Of a stretch of 35,903 bases of DNA, positions 7,821 through 16,427 are shown one piece after another. This stretch comes from Bacteroidales bacterium (lineage in GTDB: Bacteria > Bacteroidota > Bacteroidia > Bacteroidales > Marinilabiliaceae): positions 1 through 35,903 of the forward strand of contig JALEMI010000055.1 in assembly GCA_022768325.1 (NCBI GenBank), read 5' to 3'. Positions within the stretch are counted from its first letter, which is position 1; each line of letters begins with the position of its first letter. Under the pieces are notes generated by a model, which searched no databases, had not been told where the DNA came from, and saw only the letters and a program-made list of their open reading frames with translations. Position numbers and translations under genes: made by a program.

Positions 7821-9146
7821 ATGAAGATTGACATTTCTAAGGCGTCTGTAGACATCAAACCTCTTCAGGCCGAGATCGCCCAGGCTCTCGAGAAGCTCGA
7901 CAAGGGCAACGGCGAGGGCTCCGATTTCATCGGATGGCACCACCTCCCCTCCGAGACCACCGAGGCTTTCCTCGACGAGATTGAGGCCGCCGCCAAGACC
8001 CTCCGCGACAATTGCGAGATTGTCGTTGTTGCCGGCATCGGCGGTAGCTACCTCGGCGCCCGTTCCGTCATCGAGGCCCTCTCCAACAGCTTCGATTACC
8101 TCCAGACCAACCGCAAGGCCCCCGTTGTCCTCTACGCTGGCCAAAACCTCGGCGAGGATTATCTCGCCGACCTCATCTCCACCATCAAGGGCAAGAAGTT
8201 CGGCATCATCAACATCTCCAAGAGCGGCACGACCACCGAGACTGCCGTCTCTTTCCGCCTCCTCAAGGCTCTCCTCGAGAAGCAAGAGGGAAAGGACGAG
8301 GCTCGCAAGCGCATAGTCGCCATCACCGATAAGGCCAAGGGCGCTCTCCGCACTCTCGCTACCCAAGAGGGCTACAAGACTTTCGTCATCCCCGACAACG
8401 TAGGCGGCCGTTTCTCCGTCCTCACCCCAGTCGGTCTCCTCCCCATCGCCGTCGCTGGCTTCGACATCAAGAAGCTCGTCGCTGGTGCTGTCGAGATGGA
8501 GAAGGCTACCGCAAGCTCCGTTCCTTTCGAGGAGAACCCTGCTGCCGTCTACGCTGCTGCGCGCAACATCCTCTATCGCAACGGCAAGAGCACCGAGATT
8601 CTCATCAACTTCTGCCCCAAGCTCCACTACTTCACCGAGTGGTGGAAGCAGCTCTATGGCGAGAGCGAAGGCAAGGACGGCAAGGGCATCTTCCCCGCCG
8701 GCTGCGACTTTACCACCGACCTCCACTCCATGGGTCAGTGGATCCAAGAGGGTCAGCGCATCATCTTCGAGACGGGCGTAACCGTCGCTCAGCCCAACGA
8801 GACGGTTGTCATCGAGAGCGACAGCGATAACCTCGACGGCCTCAACTTCCTCGCTGGCAAGCGCGTCGACGAGGTCAACAAGATGGCTGAACTCGGTACG
8901 CTCCTCGCTCACACCGACGGCGGTGTGCCAAACATCAAGGTCGAGATCCCAACGCTCGACGAGTTCAACCTCGGCCAGCTCATCTATTTCTTCGAGAAGG
9001 CGTGCGGCATCAGCGGCTACGTCCTCGGGGTCAACCCGTTCAACCAACCGGGTGTCGAGGCCTACAAGAAGAATATGTTCGCCCTCCTCGATAAGCCCGG
9101 CTACGAGGAGGCTTCCAAAGCCATCAAGGCTCGTCTCGCTAAGTAA
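7821..9146 (+). CDS. pgi: Glucose-6-phosphate isomerase
   Basis: Pgi interconverts glucose 6-phosphate and fructose 6-phosphate in glycolysis and gluconeogenesis. The 441-residue length is that of the shorter bacterial-type enzyme. Sugar-phosphate-binding SIS motifs are visible: [12 protein letters not shown] (about 73-84) and [12 protein letters not shown] (about 131-142). The family signature region runs from [15 protein letters not shown] through [12 protein letters not shown], and the C-terminal [18 protein letters not shown] follows. It is separated from gpsA by 63 bases and followed by a hairpin terminator, so it may be a single-gene unit or the end of the lysS operon. Confidence 0.96.
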   Translation: MKIDISKASVDIKPLQAEIAQALEKLDKGNGEGSDFIGWHHLPSETTEAFLDEIEAAAKTLRDNCEIVVVAGIGGSYLGARSVIEALSNSFDYLQTNRKAPVVLYAGQNLGEDYLADLISTIKGKKFGIINISKSGTTTETAVSFRLLKALLEKQEGKDEARKRIVAITDKAKGALRTLATQEGYKTFVIPDNVGGRFSVLTPVGLLPIAVAGFDIKKLVAGAVEMEKATASSVPFEENPAAVYAAARNILYRNGKSTEILINFCPKLHYFTEWWKQLYGESEGKDGKGIFPAGCDFTTDLHSMGQWIQEGQRIIFETGVTVAQPNETVVIESDSDNLDGLNFLAGKRVDEVNKMAELGTLLAHTDGGVPNIKVEIPTLDEFNLGQLIYFFEKACGISGYVLGVNPFNQPGVEAYKKNMFALLDKPGYEEASKAIKARLAK

Positions 9147-9173
9147 CGCGTAAGCGACTAAGCAATATATTCA

Positions 9174-9216
9174 GGGGGAACGAACTTCACTCGCTTCCCC
9201 CTTTCCTTATTTTTGT
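9174..9216 (+). terminator. Hairpin terminator after pgi
   Basis: GGGGGAA-CGA at 9174-9183 pairs with TCG-CTTCCCCC ending at 9201 (one bulged base), followed by a T-rich stretch with TTTTT at 9210-9214. The T-run also forms part of a -7 box for the next gene. Confidence 0.65.
9208..9215 (+). promoter_or_regulatory. Putative -7 box for the bPH-domain gene
   Basis: TATTTTTG fits TAnnTTTG exactly and lies 27 bases before the ATG at 9243. No good -33 match is seen, and the box overlaps the T-tail of the pgi terminator. Confidence 0.35.
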
Positions 9217-9242
9217 ACCCAAACCCTTTCTCTGCTTTCTTT

Positions 9243-9614
9243 ATGGGAACTTACGTCGACAACAATCTCTCACGTGGCGAAAAGGTCGTCTACGAGGCGC
9301 GTTATCATTGGAAGATCTGGTGCCAACTCTCAAGCATTCTCACTCTCTTCATCCGCCCGCTCGTCATGACCAAGACCGACGAGTTCGTCATTACCAATAA
9401 GCGCATTATCATGAAGACGGGGCTCATCTCCCGCAATATCTTCGAGATGACGGTCCAACACGTCGAGTCTGTCAATGTCGACCAGTCCATTCTCGGCCGC
9501 ATCTTCGGCTACGGGACGGTCATTATCGTAGGCTCCGGCGGTACAAAAGAGAGCTTCCCCGACATCGCCAAGCCACTCGCTTTCCGACGCGCTTTCATGG
9601 ATACGCTCGATTAG
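9243..9614 (+). CDS. bPH (bacterial PH) domain protein
   Basis: The 123-residue protein looks like a single bPH_2 domain of the YdbS/YdbT type: NLSRGEKVVYEARYHWKIW, hydrophobic ILTLFIRPLVM, the family core DEFVITNKRIIMKTGLISR, MTVQHVESVNVDQSILGRI and GYGTVIIVGSGGTKE. Unlike many relatives it has no clear pair of transmembrane helices, only one hydrophobic stretch near residues 34-47. The function of these domains is not settled. TTG at 9213 is an alternative start in the same frame, but ATG 9243 gives the usual N-terminus and leaves room for the promoter box. Confidence 0.85.
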   Translation: MGTYVDNNLSRGEKVVYEARYHWKIWCQLSSILTLFIRPLVMTKTDEFVITNKRIIMKTGLISRNIFEMTVQHVESVNVDQSILGRIFGYGTVIIVGSGGTKESFPDIAKPLAFRRAFMDTLD

Positions 9615-9651
9615 GATACTTCACATTCTGACAAGCAACTTCTTAATTTGT

Positions 9652-9659
9652 TATCTTTG
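9652..9659 (+). promoter_or_regulatory. Putative promoter of proC-proB-proA
   Basis: TATCTTTG is an exact TAnnTTTG box. TTCTG at 9626-9630 lies 21 bases upstream as a partial -33 box. It gives a leader of roughly 23 bases before the proC ATG. Confidence 0.5.
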
Positions 9660-9685
9660 TCAATCATCAAAGCGAAAATCTAACA

Positions 9686-10483
9686 ATGGGTGAAATGAAT
9701 TTAACCGTCATCGGCGGAGGCAACATGGGCGGAGCCATTGCCAAAGGTGTCGTCAACGCCTCGATTGCCAATCCCAACAACATAACCGTCACACGCCGCA
9801 ACGCCGAGGCCCTGAAGTCTTGGGCCGAGGCCGGATACAAGACCACCACCGACAATAACGCCGCCGTAGCCAACGCCGACATCGTCATTTTTGCCGTTAA
9901 GCCTTACCAAATTGCCGATGTCATCGCGTCGGTCAAGGGCTCGCTCAAGAAGGATGTCATTGCCGTCTCAATCGCCACGGGCGTCAGCATAGCGCAGCTC
10001 ACCGAGTTGCTCGGCCCCACGACAGCCGCCGTGCGTGTCATGCCCAATACCGCCGCCGAGGTACGCGAGAGCCTTACTGCAATCGTGCCTTCACCCGCAG
10101 TGTCCGATGAGCAGCTCCAGGTTGTCCAACAGATTTTCTCAACTCTCGGTCTCGCCCTCGTCGTAGAGGAGGCTCAAATGCCAGCCCTCACGGCTCTCGC
10201 CTCGTGCGGCATTGCCCACGCTCTCCGCTACATCCGCGCCGCGCAAGAGAGTGCCATCGAGATGGGCATCAACTCCCGCCTCGCCGCTCAAATCGTCGCC
10301 CAGACCGTCAAGGGCGCGGCGCAGCTAATCCTCACCAACAATTCGCATCCCGAGGTGGAGATCGATAAGGTCTGCACCCCCAAGGGCGTAACAATCGCCG
10401 GCATCAATGCCATGGAACACGCCGGTTTCACATCCGCCGTCATGAAAGGTATGATGGGCTCCTACAACAAGATTGTCAAGTAA
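9686..10483 (+). CDS. proC: Pyrroline-5-carboxylate reductase
   Basis: ProC performs the last step of proline synthesis, reducing 1-pyrroline-5-carboxylate with NAD(P)H. The 265-residue protein has the Rossmann motif VIGGGNMGGAIAKG (residues 8-21), AVKPYQIADV, the VRVMPNTAAEVRESLTAI segment and the C-terminal dimerisation signature. That signature includes LASCGIAHALRYI, LAAQIVAQTVKGAAQLI and VCTPKGVTIAGINAMEHAG. A second ATG at 9695 is an alternative start. It heads a three-gene proline operon, with proB 18 bases downstream. Confidence 0.96.
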   Translation: MGEMNLTVIGGGNMGGAIAKGVVNASIANPNNITVTRRNAEALKSWAEAGYKTTTDNNAAVANADIVIFAVKPYQIADVIASVKGSLKKDVIAVSIATGVSIAQLTELLGPTTAAVRVMPNTAAEVRESLTAIVPSPAVSDEQLQVVQQIFSTLGLALVVEEAQMPALTALASCGIAHALRYIRAAQESAIEMGINSRLAAQIVAQTVKGAAQLILTNNSHPEVEIDKVCTPKGVTIAGINAMEHAGFTSAVMKGMMGSYNKIVK

Positions 10484-10501
10484 GACCCACCGTCTCCAAA
10501 C

Positions 10502-11584
10502 ATGAGAATTACTATAAAGGTAGGCTCCAATGTCCTCACCCGCGCCGACGGCACTCTCAATGTCGAGCGCATGGATAGCCTCGTCGACCAGATTGTCAAT
10601 CTCCGCAATGATGGCCACAATGTGGCTTTCGTCACCTCTGGCTCCATGGCCGCAGGCCGAAGCATGGTCTCTGGCTTCCAAAGTCTCAACCCCGTAGCCC
10701 AACGCCAGCTCCTATCGTCCGTAGGCCAGGTTAAGCTAATCGACCAATACAAGCAGCTCTTCGATAAGCACGGCGTCCGAATCGGCCAGATTCTCGCAAC
10801 GAAGCAAGATTTCGGCAGCCGTGTCCACTATCTCAACATGAAGAACTGTTTCGATGTCCTTTGGCAAAACGGCGTCGTCCCCGTAGTCAATGAGAATGAC
10901 GCTGTCTCTCTCAACGGGCTGATGTTCACGGACAATGACGAGCTGTCCGGCCTCATCGCCTCAATGCTCGATTGCGATAAGCTCCTCATCCTCAGCAATA
11001 TAGACGGCATTTTCGACGGCGACCCTTCCGATTCTTCCGCAAAGGTTATCCGCGAGGTGGCCAACGGCACGAGCGTCTCCCAATATGTCCGCGCCACAAA
11101 GTCCGGCTTCGGCCGAGGTGGCATGGTCACCAAGTGCCGCTCCGCCCAAAAGACGGCCCAGACGGGCATCGATGTCTACATCGCCAACGGCAACGCCCCC
11201 GATGTCATAAAGCGCATTGTCGCCAACGACCCCTCCCTCCCTCGCACGCATTTCCAAGCGGGAAGCCCTACGCCCGCCATCAAGAAGTGGATAGCCTATT
11301 CCGACGGTTTCGCCGCCGCCCGAATCATCGTCAACCAAGGCGCAGCCGACGCGCTCCAAGATGCCGATAAGCCCGCAAGCCTCCTCCCCGTCGGCGTCCG
11401 AGAGTTTGAGGGCGATTTCCGTAAGGACGACATCATCCTAATCATTGCCCCCGACGGTAGCCCCATCGCCGTTGGCCGCGCCGCAATGGATAAGGAGACC
11501 GCCCAACGCCAAGCCTTCGCCGCCAAGCAAAAGCCTCTCGTCCACTACGATTACCTCTACGTCTATCCCCATCTAAATCAATGA
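10502..11584 (+). CDS. proB: Glutamate 5-kinase
   Basis: ProB phosphorylates L-glutamate at the gamma-carboxyl, the first committed and usually proline-inhibited step of proline synthesis. The 360-residue protein has an N-terminal amino-acid kinase domain: TIKVGSNVLTRADG, VTSGSMAAGRSM, VPVVNENDAVS, TDNDELSGLIASML, ILSNIDGIFDGDP and GRGGMVTKCRSAQ. A C-terminal PUA domain starts at about residue 275 (SLLPVGVREFEGDF...). SGSMAAGR replaces the more usual SSGAVAAGR, which I take as a lineage difference. Its stop lies next to the proA start, with one base between. Confidence 0.95.
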   Translation: MRITIKVGSNVLTRADGTLNVERMDSLVDQIVNLRNDGHNVAFVTSGSMAAGRSMVSGFQSLNPVAQRQLLSSVGQVKLIDQYKQLFDKHGVRIGQILATKQDFGSRVHYLNMKNCFDVLWQNGVVPVVNENDAVSLNGLMFTDNDELSGLIASMLDCDKLLILSNIDGIFDGDPSDSSAKVIREVANGTSVSQYVRATKSGFGRGGMVTKCRSAQKTAQTGIDVYIANGNAPDVIKRIVANDPSLPRTHFQAGSPTPAIKKWIAYSDGFAAARIIVNQGAADALQDADKPASLLPVGVREFEGDFRKDDIILIIAPDGSPIAVGRAAMDKETAQRQAFAAKQKPLVHYDYLYVYPHLNQ

Positions 11585-11585
11585 T

Positions 11586-12845
11586 ATGATGAACGGCCAA
11601 ACACTCCGACAATTCCAAGCCGTCAAGCAAGCCGCGCGCTCAATGAGTGCCATTACGCCCGAACAAACGGCGCAGGCTCTCAACGCCATGGCCGATGCCC
11701 TCATCTGCCACACCGACGATATTGTCAAGGCCAATCAGCGCGACCTCGATAAGATCGACCCCTCCGACTATCGCTACGACCGCCTCAAGCTCGATGCCAA
11801 CCGCATCGCCGCCATCGCCGCCGATACCCGCAATGTTGCAAGTCTCCCCGCCCCATGTGGCGAGGTCATCGAGGAGCGTGAGATGCCCAACGGCCTCAAG
11901 ATTAGCCGTGTGCGTGTCCCCATGGGCGTTGTCGGAGTAATCTACGAGGCCCGCCCCAATGTGACGGTCGATGTGGTCTCCATCGCCCTACGCTCGGGCA
12001 ATGCCGTGGTCCTCAAGGGCGGCAGCGATGCCAACGAGAGCAATACTGTCCTCGCGTCCATTCTCCGCGATACTCTCGCGGCCCAAGGTCTCAATCCCGA
12101 TCTGATTCAGCTCCTCCCGCCCTCCCACGAGGCGGCGACCGACCTCATGAATGCCGTTGGCTATGTCGATCTACTCATCCCGCGAGGCTCCAAGAGGCTC
12201 ATCGCCTCCGTCCGCGACAATGCCAAGATTCCCGTCATCGAGACGGGCGCCAGTGTCGTCCACACCTATTTCGATGCCGCAGGCGATGTCGCCAAGGGCG
12301 CAAAGGTCATCACCAATGCCAAGACCCGACGCGTCAGCGTCTGCAATGCCCTCGATTGCGTCCTGATTCACTCTGCACGTCTCGCCGACCTCCCCGCCCT
12401 CTGTGCCGAGATGGCCTCAAAAGGTGTTGAGATTCACGCCGATGCCCGCGCCTACGCCGCTCTCGAAGCCGCATATCCCGCCAATCTCTTGTCCCCAATT
12501 CAGCCCGACGACTACGGCTGTGAGTATCTCGCCCTGAAGCTCGCCATCGTTACGGTCGATTCCATCGACGAGGCCCTCCAATTCATCTACGACCACAGCC
12601 TCAAACACTCCGAGGCCATCATAACCGAGGATGCCAACGCCGCCGAGCGTTTCCTCCGAGAGGTCGATGCCGCCTGCTGCTATGTCAACGCCAGCACGGC
12701 TTTCACCGACGGCGCGCAGTTCGGTCTCGGTGCCGAAATCGGTATCAGCACTCAAAAAATGCACGCCCGCGGCCCCATGGGGCTCCGCGAGCTCACTTCC
12801 TACAAGTGGCTCATCCGCGGAAACGGGCAAACGCGTATGCCATAG
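11586..12845 (+). CDS. proA: Glutamate-5-semialdehyde dehydrogenase (gamma-glutamyl phosphate reductase)
   Basis: ProA reduces gamma-glutamyl phosphate to glutamate semialdehyde, the second step of proline synthesis, and acts together with ProB. The 419-residue aldehyde-dehydrogenase-fold protein shows VPMGVVGVIYEARPNVTVD and LRSGNAVVLKGGSDA for cofactor binding. The catalytic Cys253 is in RRVSVCNALD, with DGAQFGLGAEIGISTQK near the end. Two adjacent ATGs (11586, 11589) are possible starts. It closes the proC-proB-proA operon and is followed by a strong terminator. Confidence 0.96.
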   Translation: MMNGQTLRQFQAVKQAARSMSAITPEQTAQALNAMADALICHTDDIVKANQRDLDKIDPSDYRYDRLKLDANRIAAIAADTRNVASLPAPCGEVIEEREMPNGLKISRVRVPMGVVGVIYEARPNVTVDVVSIALRSGNAVVLKGGSDANESNTVLASILRDTLAAQGLNPDLIQLLPPSHEAATDLMNAVGYVDLLIPRGSKRLIASVRDNAKIPVIETGASVVHTYFDAAGDVAKGAKVITNAKTRRVSVCNALDCVLIHSARLADLPALCAEMASKGVEIHADARAYAALEAAYPANLLSPIQPDDYGCEYLALKLAIVTVDSIDEALQFIYDHSLKHSEAIITEDANAAERFLREVDAACCYVNASTAFTDGAQFGLGAEIGISTQKMHARGPMGLRELTSYKWLIRGNGQTRMP

Positions 12846-12877
12846 ACGGTTGCGCCTCACGCAAAACCCTACAACCA

Positions 12878-12921
12878 CCGCACTTGTACATGCTAACCCA
12901 TGTCTTGTGCGGCTTTTTTTT
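12878..12921 (+). terminator. Rho-independent terminator of the pro operon
   Basis: CCGCAC at 12878-12883 pairs with GTGCGG at 12907-12912, with an inner ACATG/CATGT helix across an internal loop, followed by T8 at 12914-12921. Confidence 0.8.
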
Positions 12922-12988
12922 ACCTGTTTATATACCGAACACGCGAGCTTATGTCCAAAAATAAGTATCAATGTGAAACGATTTTACT

Positions 12989-12996
12989 TATATTTG
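12989..12996 (+). promoter_or_regulatory. Putative -7 box for bactofilin and the ATP synthase operon
   Basis: TATATTTG fits TAnnTTTG exactly, in an AT-rich 120-base stretch after the pro terminator. It implies a leader of about 45 bases before the ATG at 13045. I see no clear -33 box. If the downstream genes are one transcript, this is the main promoter of atpB-G. Confidence 0.45.
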
Positions 12997-13044
12997 CTAA
13001 GCCTAATCAGCAAACGTAACTCAGACAAACGCACAAACTTCACA

Positions 13045-13437
13045 ATGGCAATAATGAGCAAGACTTTCGAAACAGAGAACCGTCTGCCAAATATCGTAGG
13101 CTCGGGATCTAAATTCGTTGGCGACATCGAGACCAACGGAGACCTCAGGGTCGACGGCATAATTGAGGGTAACATCAAGTCTCAAGGTAAGGTCGTTCTC
13201 GGCTCCGGTGGCAGCATCAAGGGTACCATCAAATGCGTAAGTGCCGAAATCTCTGGCAATTTCGAAGGAAAAGTCGAAATATCCGAACTTCTCTCTCTCA
13301 AGGCCTCTTCCGTCTTCAAGGGCGAGATGACGGTCAACAAGCTCAGCATCGAGCCAGGCGCCAAGTTCATCGGCTCTTGCGTCATGGCCGATAATGGCGG
13401 CGTCAGGTCCCAACCCGCCGACAACAAGAAGGCCTAA
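13045..13437 (+). CDS. Bactofilin (polymer-forming cytoskeletal protein)
   Basis: Bactofilins self-assemble without nucleotide into filaments that shape the cell or position envelope enzymes. The 130-residue protein has a short disordered N-terminus (MAIMSKTFETENRLPN). A right-handed beta-helix core then runs from IVGSGSKFVGDIETNGDLRVDG to about residue 115, with repeats of the type GxIxGNIxSxG, and a polar tail (RSQPADNKKA) follows. The frame is open far upstream into proA, but ATG 13045 gives the natural start after the terminator and promoter box. It precedes the ATP synthase genes with a 19-base gap to the next gene. Confidence 0.92.
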   Translation: MAIMSKTFETENRLPNIVGSGSKFVGDIETNGDLRVDGIIEGNIKSQGKVVLGSGGSIKGTIKCVSAEISGNFEGKVEISELLSLKASSVFKGEMTVNKLSIEPGAKFIGSCVMADNGGVRSQPADNKKA

Positions 13438-13456
13438 AAAACTAATACCTCTCACG

Positions 13457-13819
13457 ATGACCACGAAAGCTAAGTCGCAAGTGGCTACACTCGTCGTCAT
13501 TGTTTTCTTCCTCGCCGCGGTGACTCTCACCTCCCTCGGCCTGGCAAATGCCGCTCTCCCCATCGCGATGGCCTTAATTTTCGCCATCGAGACCGCGAAA
13601 ACGTTCTTCTTATTGAAACGTTTTTCTGCTAAGAACGGTAAAAATACTTTAGTGGCAACAGTGGTCGCCGAAGCCGTCTCCTTCGCTCTCGCTGCCGCCA
13701 TTATCGCAGGCCTCCTCGCTCTGGCTCCCGAATATAAGTTCGTCCACGCCACTGCCTTCTGTGCCGCCTTCATAATCCTCAGAGTCGCGTCCGGTCTAAT
13801 ACTCTCCCGAGAGGTCTGA
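13457..13819 (+). CDS. Small four-helix membrane protein at the head of the atp genes (AtpI-like position)
   Basis: The 120-residue protein is mostly hydrophobic, with probable membrane helices near residues 10-30, 34-51, 68-90 and 96-114, separated by a basic loop (KRFSAKNGKN). Its location directly before atpB, plus its size and topology, match the uncharacterised AtpI-type proteins that help c-ring assembly in other bacteria. Sequence similarity to AtpI is not obvious to me, so the assignment is by context. ATG 13457 is chosen because the upstream part of the frame lies inside bactofilin. A 109-base gap follows before atpB; a CCCGCC/GGCGGG hairpin at 13870-13896 lies in it, without a T-run. 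Confidence 0.7.
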   Translation: MTTKAKSQVATLVVIVFFLAAVTLTSLGLANAALPIAMALIFAIETAKTFFLLKRFSAKNGKNTLVATVVAEAVSFALAAAIIAGLLALAPEYKFVHATAFCAAFIILRVASGLILSREV

Positions 13820-13928
13820 CCAACACGGCACAATAATTCAGGTAAGTCATCAATTTCTGACACGTCACGCCCGCCCCTCCCTTCATGTCCGGCGGGTAAT
13901 AACGACAAGAAGAGAACCCATAATACCT

Positions 13929-14975
13929 ATGAGCAGGATAGTTACCTTACTTGCGGCCATAGCTATGTCGCTCTCGACAACGACACTCTTCGCCCAGGCT
14001 GACACTACTGCAGTCCACAACGAGGGCGAGGAAAAATTCAATGTCGTCGAGACTATTAGTCACCATATCAGCGATTCTCACCATTGGAACGTCATCGCTT
14101 GGGACGGCGGTAAGAAGTCCATCGACATCCCTCTCCCCGTCATGGCCTACAATACCCAGTCCGGCGATTTCCTCTTCACCCTCTCCTCCTCTTTTGACGA
14201 CGGCCAAGTCGTCGTGAAGAACGGTGTGACGTACTCCCTCAACGCCCACGATAAGCTCCTCGCCGACGGCTCGCGTGACAATGTCTTCGACTTCTCCCTC
14301 ACGCGCAATGTGGCCTCTGGCATCATGGCCTCCGTCCTCCTCCTCCTCGTCTTCTGCGGCGCGGCTCGCTCCATCCGCAAGAATGGCGGTGTCCCCAAAG
14401 GTGCTGCCGGCGCGGCGGAATATCTCATGGTCTTCGTCAAGGACATCGCCGACGAGCAGATAGGCAAAGAGAAAGGAGCTCGTTTCACGCCCTTCCTCCT
14501 CACTCTCTTCTTCTTCATCTGGTTCAACAACCTCATCGGCCTCATACCATTCTTCCCTGGCTCCTCAAACCTCTCGGGCAACATCGCTTTCACGGGCGTC
14601 CTCGCCGTCTTCACGTTCATCGTGACCCACGTCTTCGCCAATAAGCACTATTGGATCGAGACCTTCACCGTCCCCAATGTCCCGGGCATCATGAAGCTCA
14701 TCATGATTCCGCTCGAGATTCTGACAATGTTCATCCGCCCCTTCACGCTCCTCGTCCGTCTCTTCGCCAACATCACTGGTGGCCACATCATCGTCATCAG
14801 CCTCTTCGCCCTCATCTTCATCCTCGAATCCATAGGTATCGCGCCGGTCTCCATCCTCCTCGGTCTGCTCGTCTTCACGCTCGAGCTGATCTTCGGCGCC
14901 CTCCAAGCATACATCTTCACCGTCCTCTCCGCACTCTATATCAGTCTCGCCGTCAACGCGAGTGCTGAGGAGTAG
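13929..14975 (+). CDS. atpB: ATP synthase F0 subunit a
   Basis: Subunit a forms the proton half-channels beside the c-ring. At 348 residues it is longer than the E. coli protein. It has a signal-peptide-like start (LLAAIAMSLSTTTLFAQ) and a polar, His-rich stretch to about residue 125 that should lie in the periplasm. The conserved core follows: FFIWFNNLIGLIPFFPG, then FTLLVRLFANITGGH with the essential Arg277, and FTLELIFGALQAYIF with Glu319 and Gln326. This extension is, to my knowledge, usual in Bacteroidota. The gap to atpE is 127 bases, long for this operon, with nothing recognisable in it. Confidence 0.95.
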   Translation: MSRIVTLLAAIAMSLSTTTLFAQADTTAVHNEGEEKFNVVETISHHISDSHHWNVIAWDGGKKSIDIPLPVMAYNTQSGDFLFTLSSSFDDGQVVVKNGVTYSLNAHDKLLADGSRDNVFDFSLTRNVASGIMASVLLLLVFCGAARSIRKNGGVPKGAAGAAEYLMVFVKDIADEQIGKEKGARFTPFLLTLFFFIWFNNLIGLIPFFPGSSNLSGNIAFTGVLAVFTFIVTHVFANKHYWIETFTVPNVPGIMKLIMIPLEILTMFIRPFTLLVRLFANITGGHIIVISLFALIFILESIGIAPVSILLGLLVFTLELIFGALQAYIFTVLSALYISLAVNASAEE

Positions 14976-15102
14976 CCCGAAAAGCGCGGTCTAAGTCAAT
15001 ATAAGACAACAAACACCAAATGGGTCGACACGCCTCCAGGCTTCACGCCACGACGACGCGCCCCGCAGAACTAAATATCAACAACTTAAAAAGCAAATAA
15101 TT

Positions 15103-15306
15103 ATGACTGGAACAATGATCGCAGTCGGTTTGGGACTGATCGTTATTGGCATCGGCATCGGTATCGGCAAGATTGGCGGCTCTGCAGTAGACGCCATGGC
15201 ACGTCAGCCCGAGATGGCTGGCAAGATTCAGTCCGCTATGCTTATAGCCGCAGGTATGGTCGAGGGTGCTGGCCTCTTCGCCATCGTCATCGCCTTCATC
15301 TCTTAG
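15103..15306 (+). CDS. atpE: ATP synthase F0 subunit c
   Basis: Subunit c builds the rotating proton-binding ring. The 67-residue protein is two helices: a Gly-rich first helix (GLIVIGIGIGIGKIGGSA), the polar loop ARQPE, and a second helix with the ion-binding carboxylate Glu54 (AAGMVEGAG). It is short for the family (usually 70-85) because the N-terminal leader is nearly absent. Gly follows Glu54 and there is no Gln in the first helix, so the Na+ signature (Q...ES/T) is missing and proton coupling is expected. Confidence 0.95.
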   Translation: MTGTMIAVGLGLIVIGIGIGIGKIGGSAVDAMARQPEMAGKIQSAMLIAAGMVEGAGLFAIVIAFIS

Positions 15307-15333
15307 TGTTAACTCCCTCAACAAGTTAACGCC

Positions 15334-15831
15334 ATGGAAGGACTACTCTCACCAGAACCCGGACTTGTCATCTGGTCCGGTCTCACTTTCCTCGTAGTCC
15401 TGGCCCTGCTCACCAAGTTCGCCTGGAAACCCCTCCTCTCAATGCTCAAAGAGCGTGAGGACGAAATAACGTCCTCCCTCCAAAAAGCTAAAGAGGCAAG
15501 GCAGGAGTTCGAAAGGATCGAAGCTCAAAAATCGCAAATGCTCGCAGAGTCTCGTGCCGAGCGCGACGCCATCATCAAGGAGGCTCGCGCTAAGGTCGAC
15601 GCCATGATCGAGGAGGCCAAGGCCCGCTCCCAACAAGAGGCCGATAAGCTCATCGAACAAGCAAGAGCGCAAATCGAACGAGAAAAAGCAGGTGCCATCG
15701 ACGATCTCAAACGCCAGGTGGCAACCCTCTCCGTCCAAATCGCCGGCAAACTCATCGAGTCCAACCTCGCCGCCGACAACAGCCAAGAACAACTCATCGA
15801 GAAGTATCTTCAGGAGAGTAACTTCAATTAA
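15334..15831 (+). CDS. atpF: ATP synthase F0 subunit b
   Basis: Subunit b is the peripheral stalk linking F0 to F1. The 165-residue protein has one membrane helix at about residues 10-30 (GLVIWSGLTFLVVLALLTKF), then WKPLLSMLKERED and a long highly charged alpha-helical coiled coil. Its ending, VATLSVQIAGKLIESNL, contacts the delta subunit. It lies 27 bases after atpE and 10 before atpH. Confidence 0.95.
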   Translation: MEGLLSPEPGLVIWSGLTFLVVLALLTKFAWKPLLSMLKEREDEITSSLQKAKEARQEFERIEAQKSQMLAESRAERDAIIKEARAKVDAMIEEAKARSQQEADKLIEQARAQIEREKAGAIDDLKRQVATLSVQIAGKLIESNLAADNSQEQLIEKYLQESNFN

Positions 15832-15841
15832 AACCTAAGCT

Positions 15842-16396
15842 ATGGACGCAGGACTGATAGCCAGGCGATACGCAACAGTGCTTCACGACTTCGCCGCCGA
15901 TAAACAACAACTCGACGACGCCTACAACGATGCGGTAACCGTCAGACTCGCACTCGAACAAAGCCCTGATGCAATCAAATTCCTCGAGTCGCCCCTCAGA
16001 AAACCCTCCGAAAAGAAGGCTTTCATCAAGGCTGCTCTCGAGAATTGCGTGACGCCGCTGACGCTCCAATTCCTCACTTTCCTCGTCGAAAAAGAACGAA
16101 TCGGCTACGTCAGCTCAATACTGCTCGTCTTCCAAACGCTCTACAAGAAGGAGAAAAACATCCGGACTGCTAAAGTCACGACAGCAACAGAGCTGTCCGA
16201 CGAGCAGAAAAAGCGTTTCGTTGACCTCATAGCCCTCAAGCTCAAAAACGCCGGAATTTCTGCCGACAACGTCGACGCTTCGTTCAAGACCGACCCCCGT
16301 ATCATCGGTGGCCTCATCCTCGAAGTCGACGGAAAACAAATCGACAGCTCCGTCGCCTCTAAGCTCGCGGCGCTGCAGAGACAGCTGACGGTTTAA
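15842..16396 (+). CDS. atpH: ATP synthase F1 subunit delta
   Basis: Delta (OSCP-like) joins the peripheral stalk to the top of the alpha/beta hexamer. The 184-residue protein starts with the six-helix N-domain ([19 protein letters not shown]) and ends with the family signature around [23 protein letters not shown] (residues about 148-170). It is 31 bases before atpA. Confidence 0.94.
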   Translation: MDAGLIARRYATVLHDFAADKQQLDDAYNDAVTVRLALEQSPDAIKFLESPLRKPSEKKAFIKAALENCVTPLTLQFLTFLVEKERIGYVSSILLVFQTLYKKEKNIRTAKVTTATELSDEQKKRFVDLIALKLKNAGISADNVDASFKTDPRIIGGLILEVDGKQIDSSVASKLAALQRQLTV

Positions 16397-16427
16397 CACC
16401 TTTATTTCACAACACGACATTCAGCGC

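Noticed and set aside
13870-13896. CCCGCC/GGCGGG hairpin before atpB as a terminator
   Set aside because: Six-base stem without a T-run, inside what is probably one transcript; it may be a processing site but evidence is thin.
15103-15306. Na+-coupled ATP synthase
   Set aside because: The c subunit has Gly after Glu54 and lacks the Gln in the first helix, so the Na+ signature is absent.
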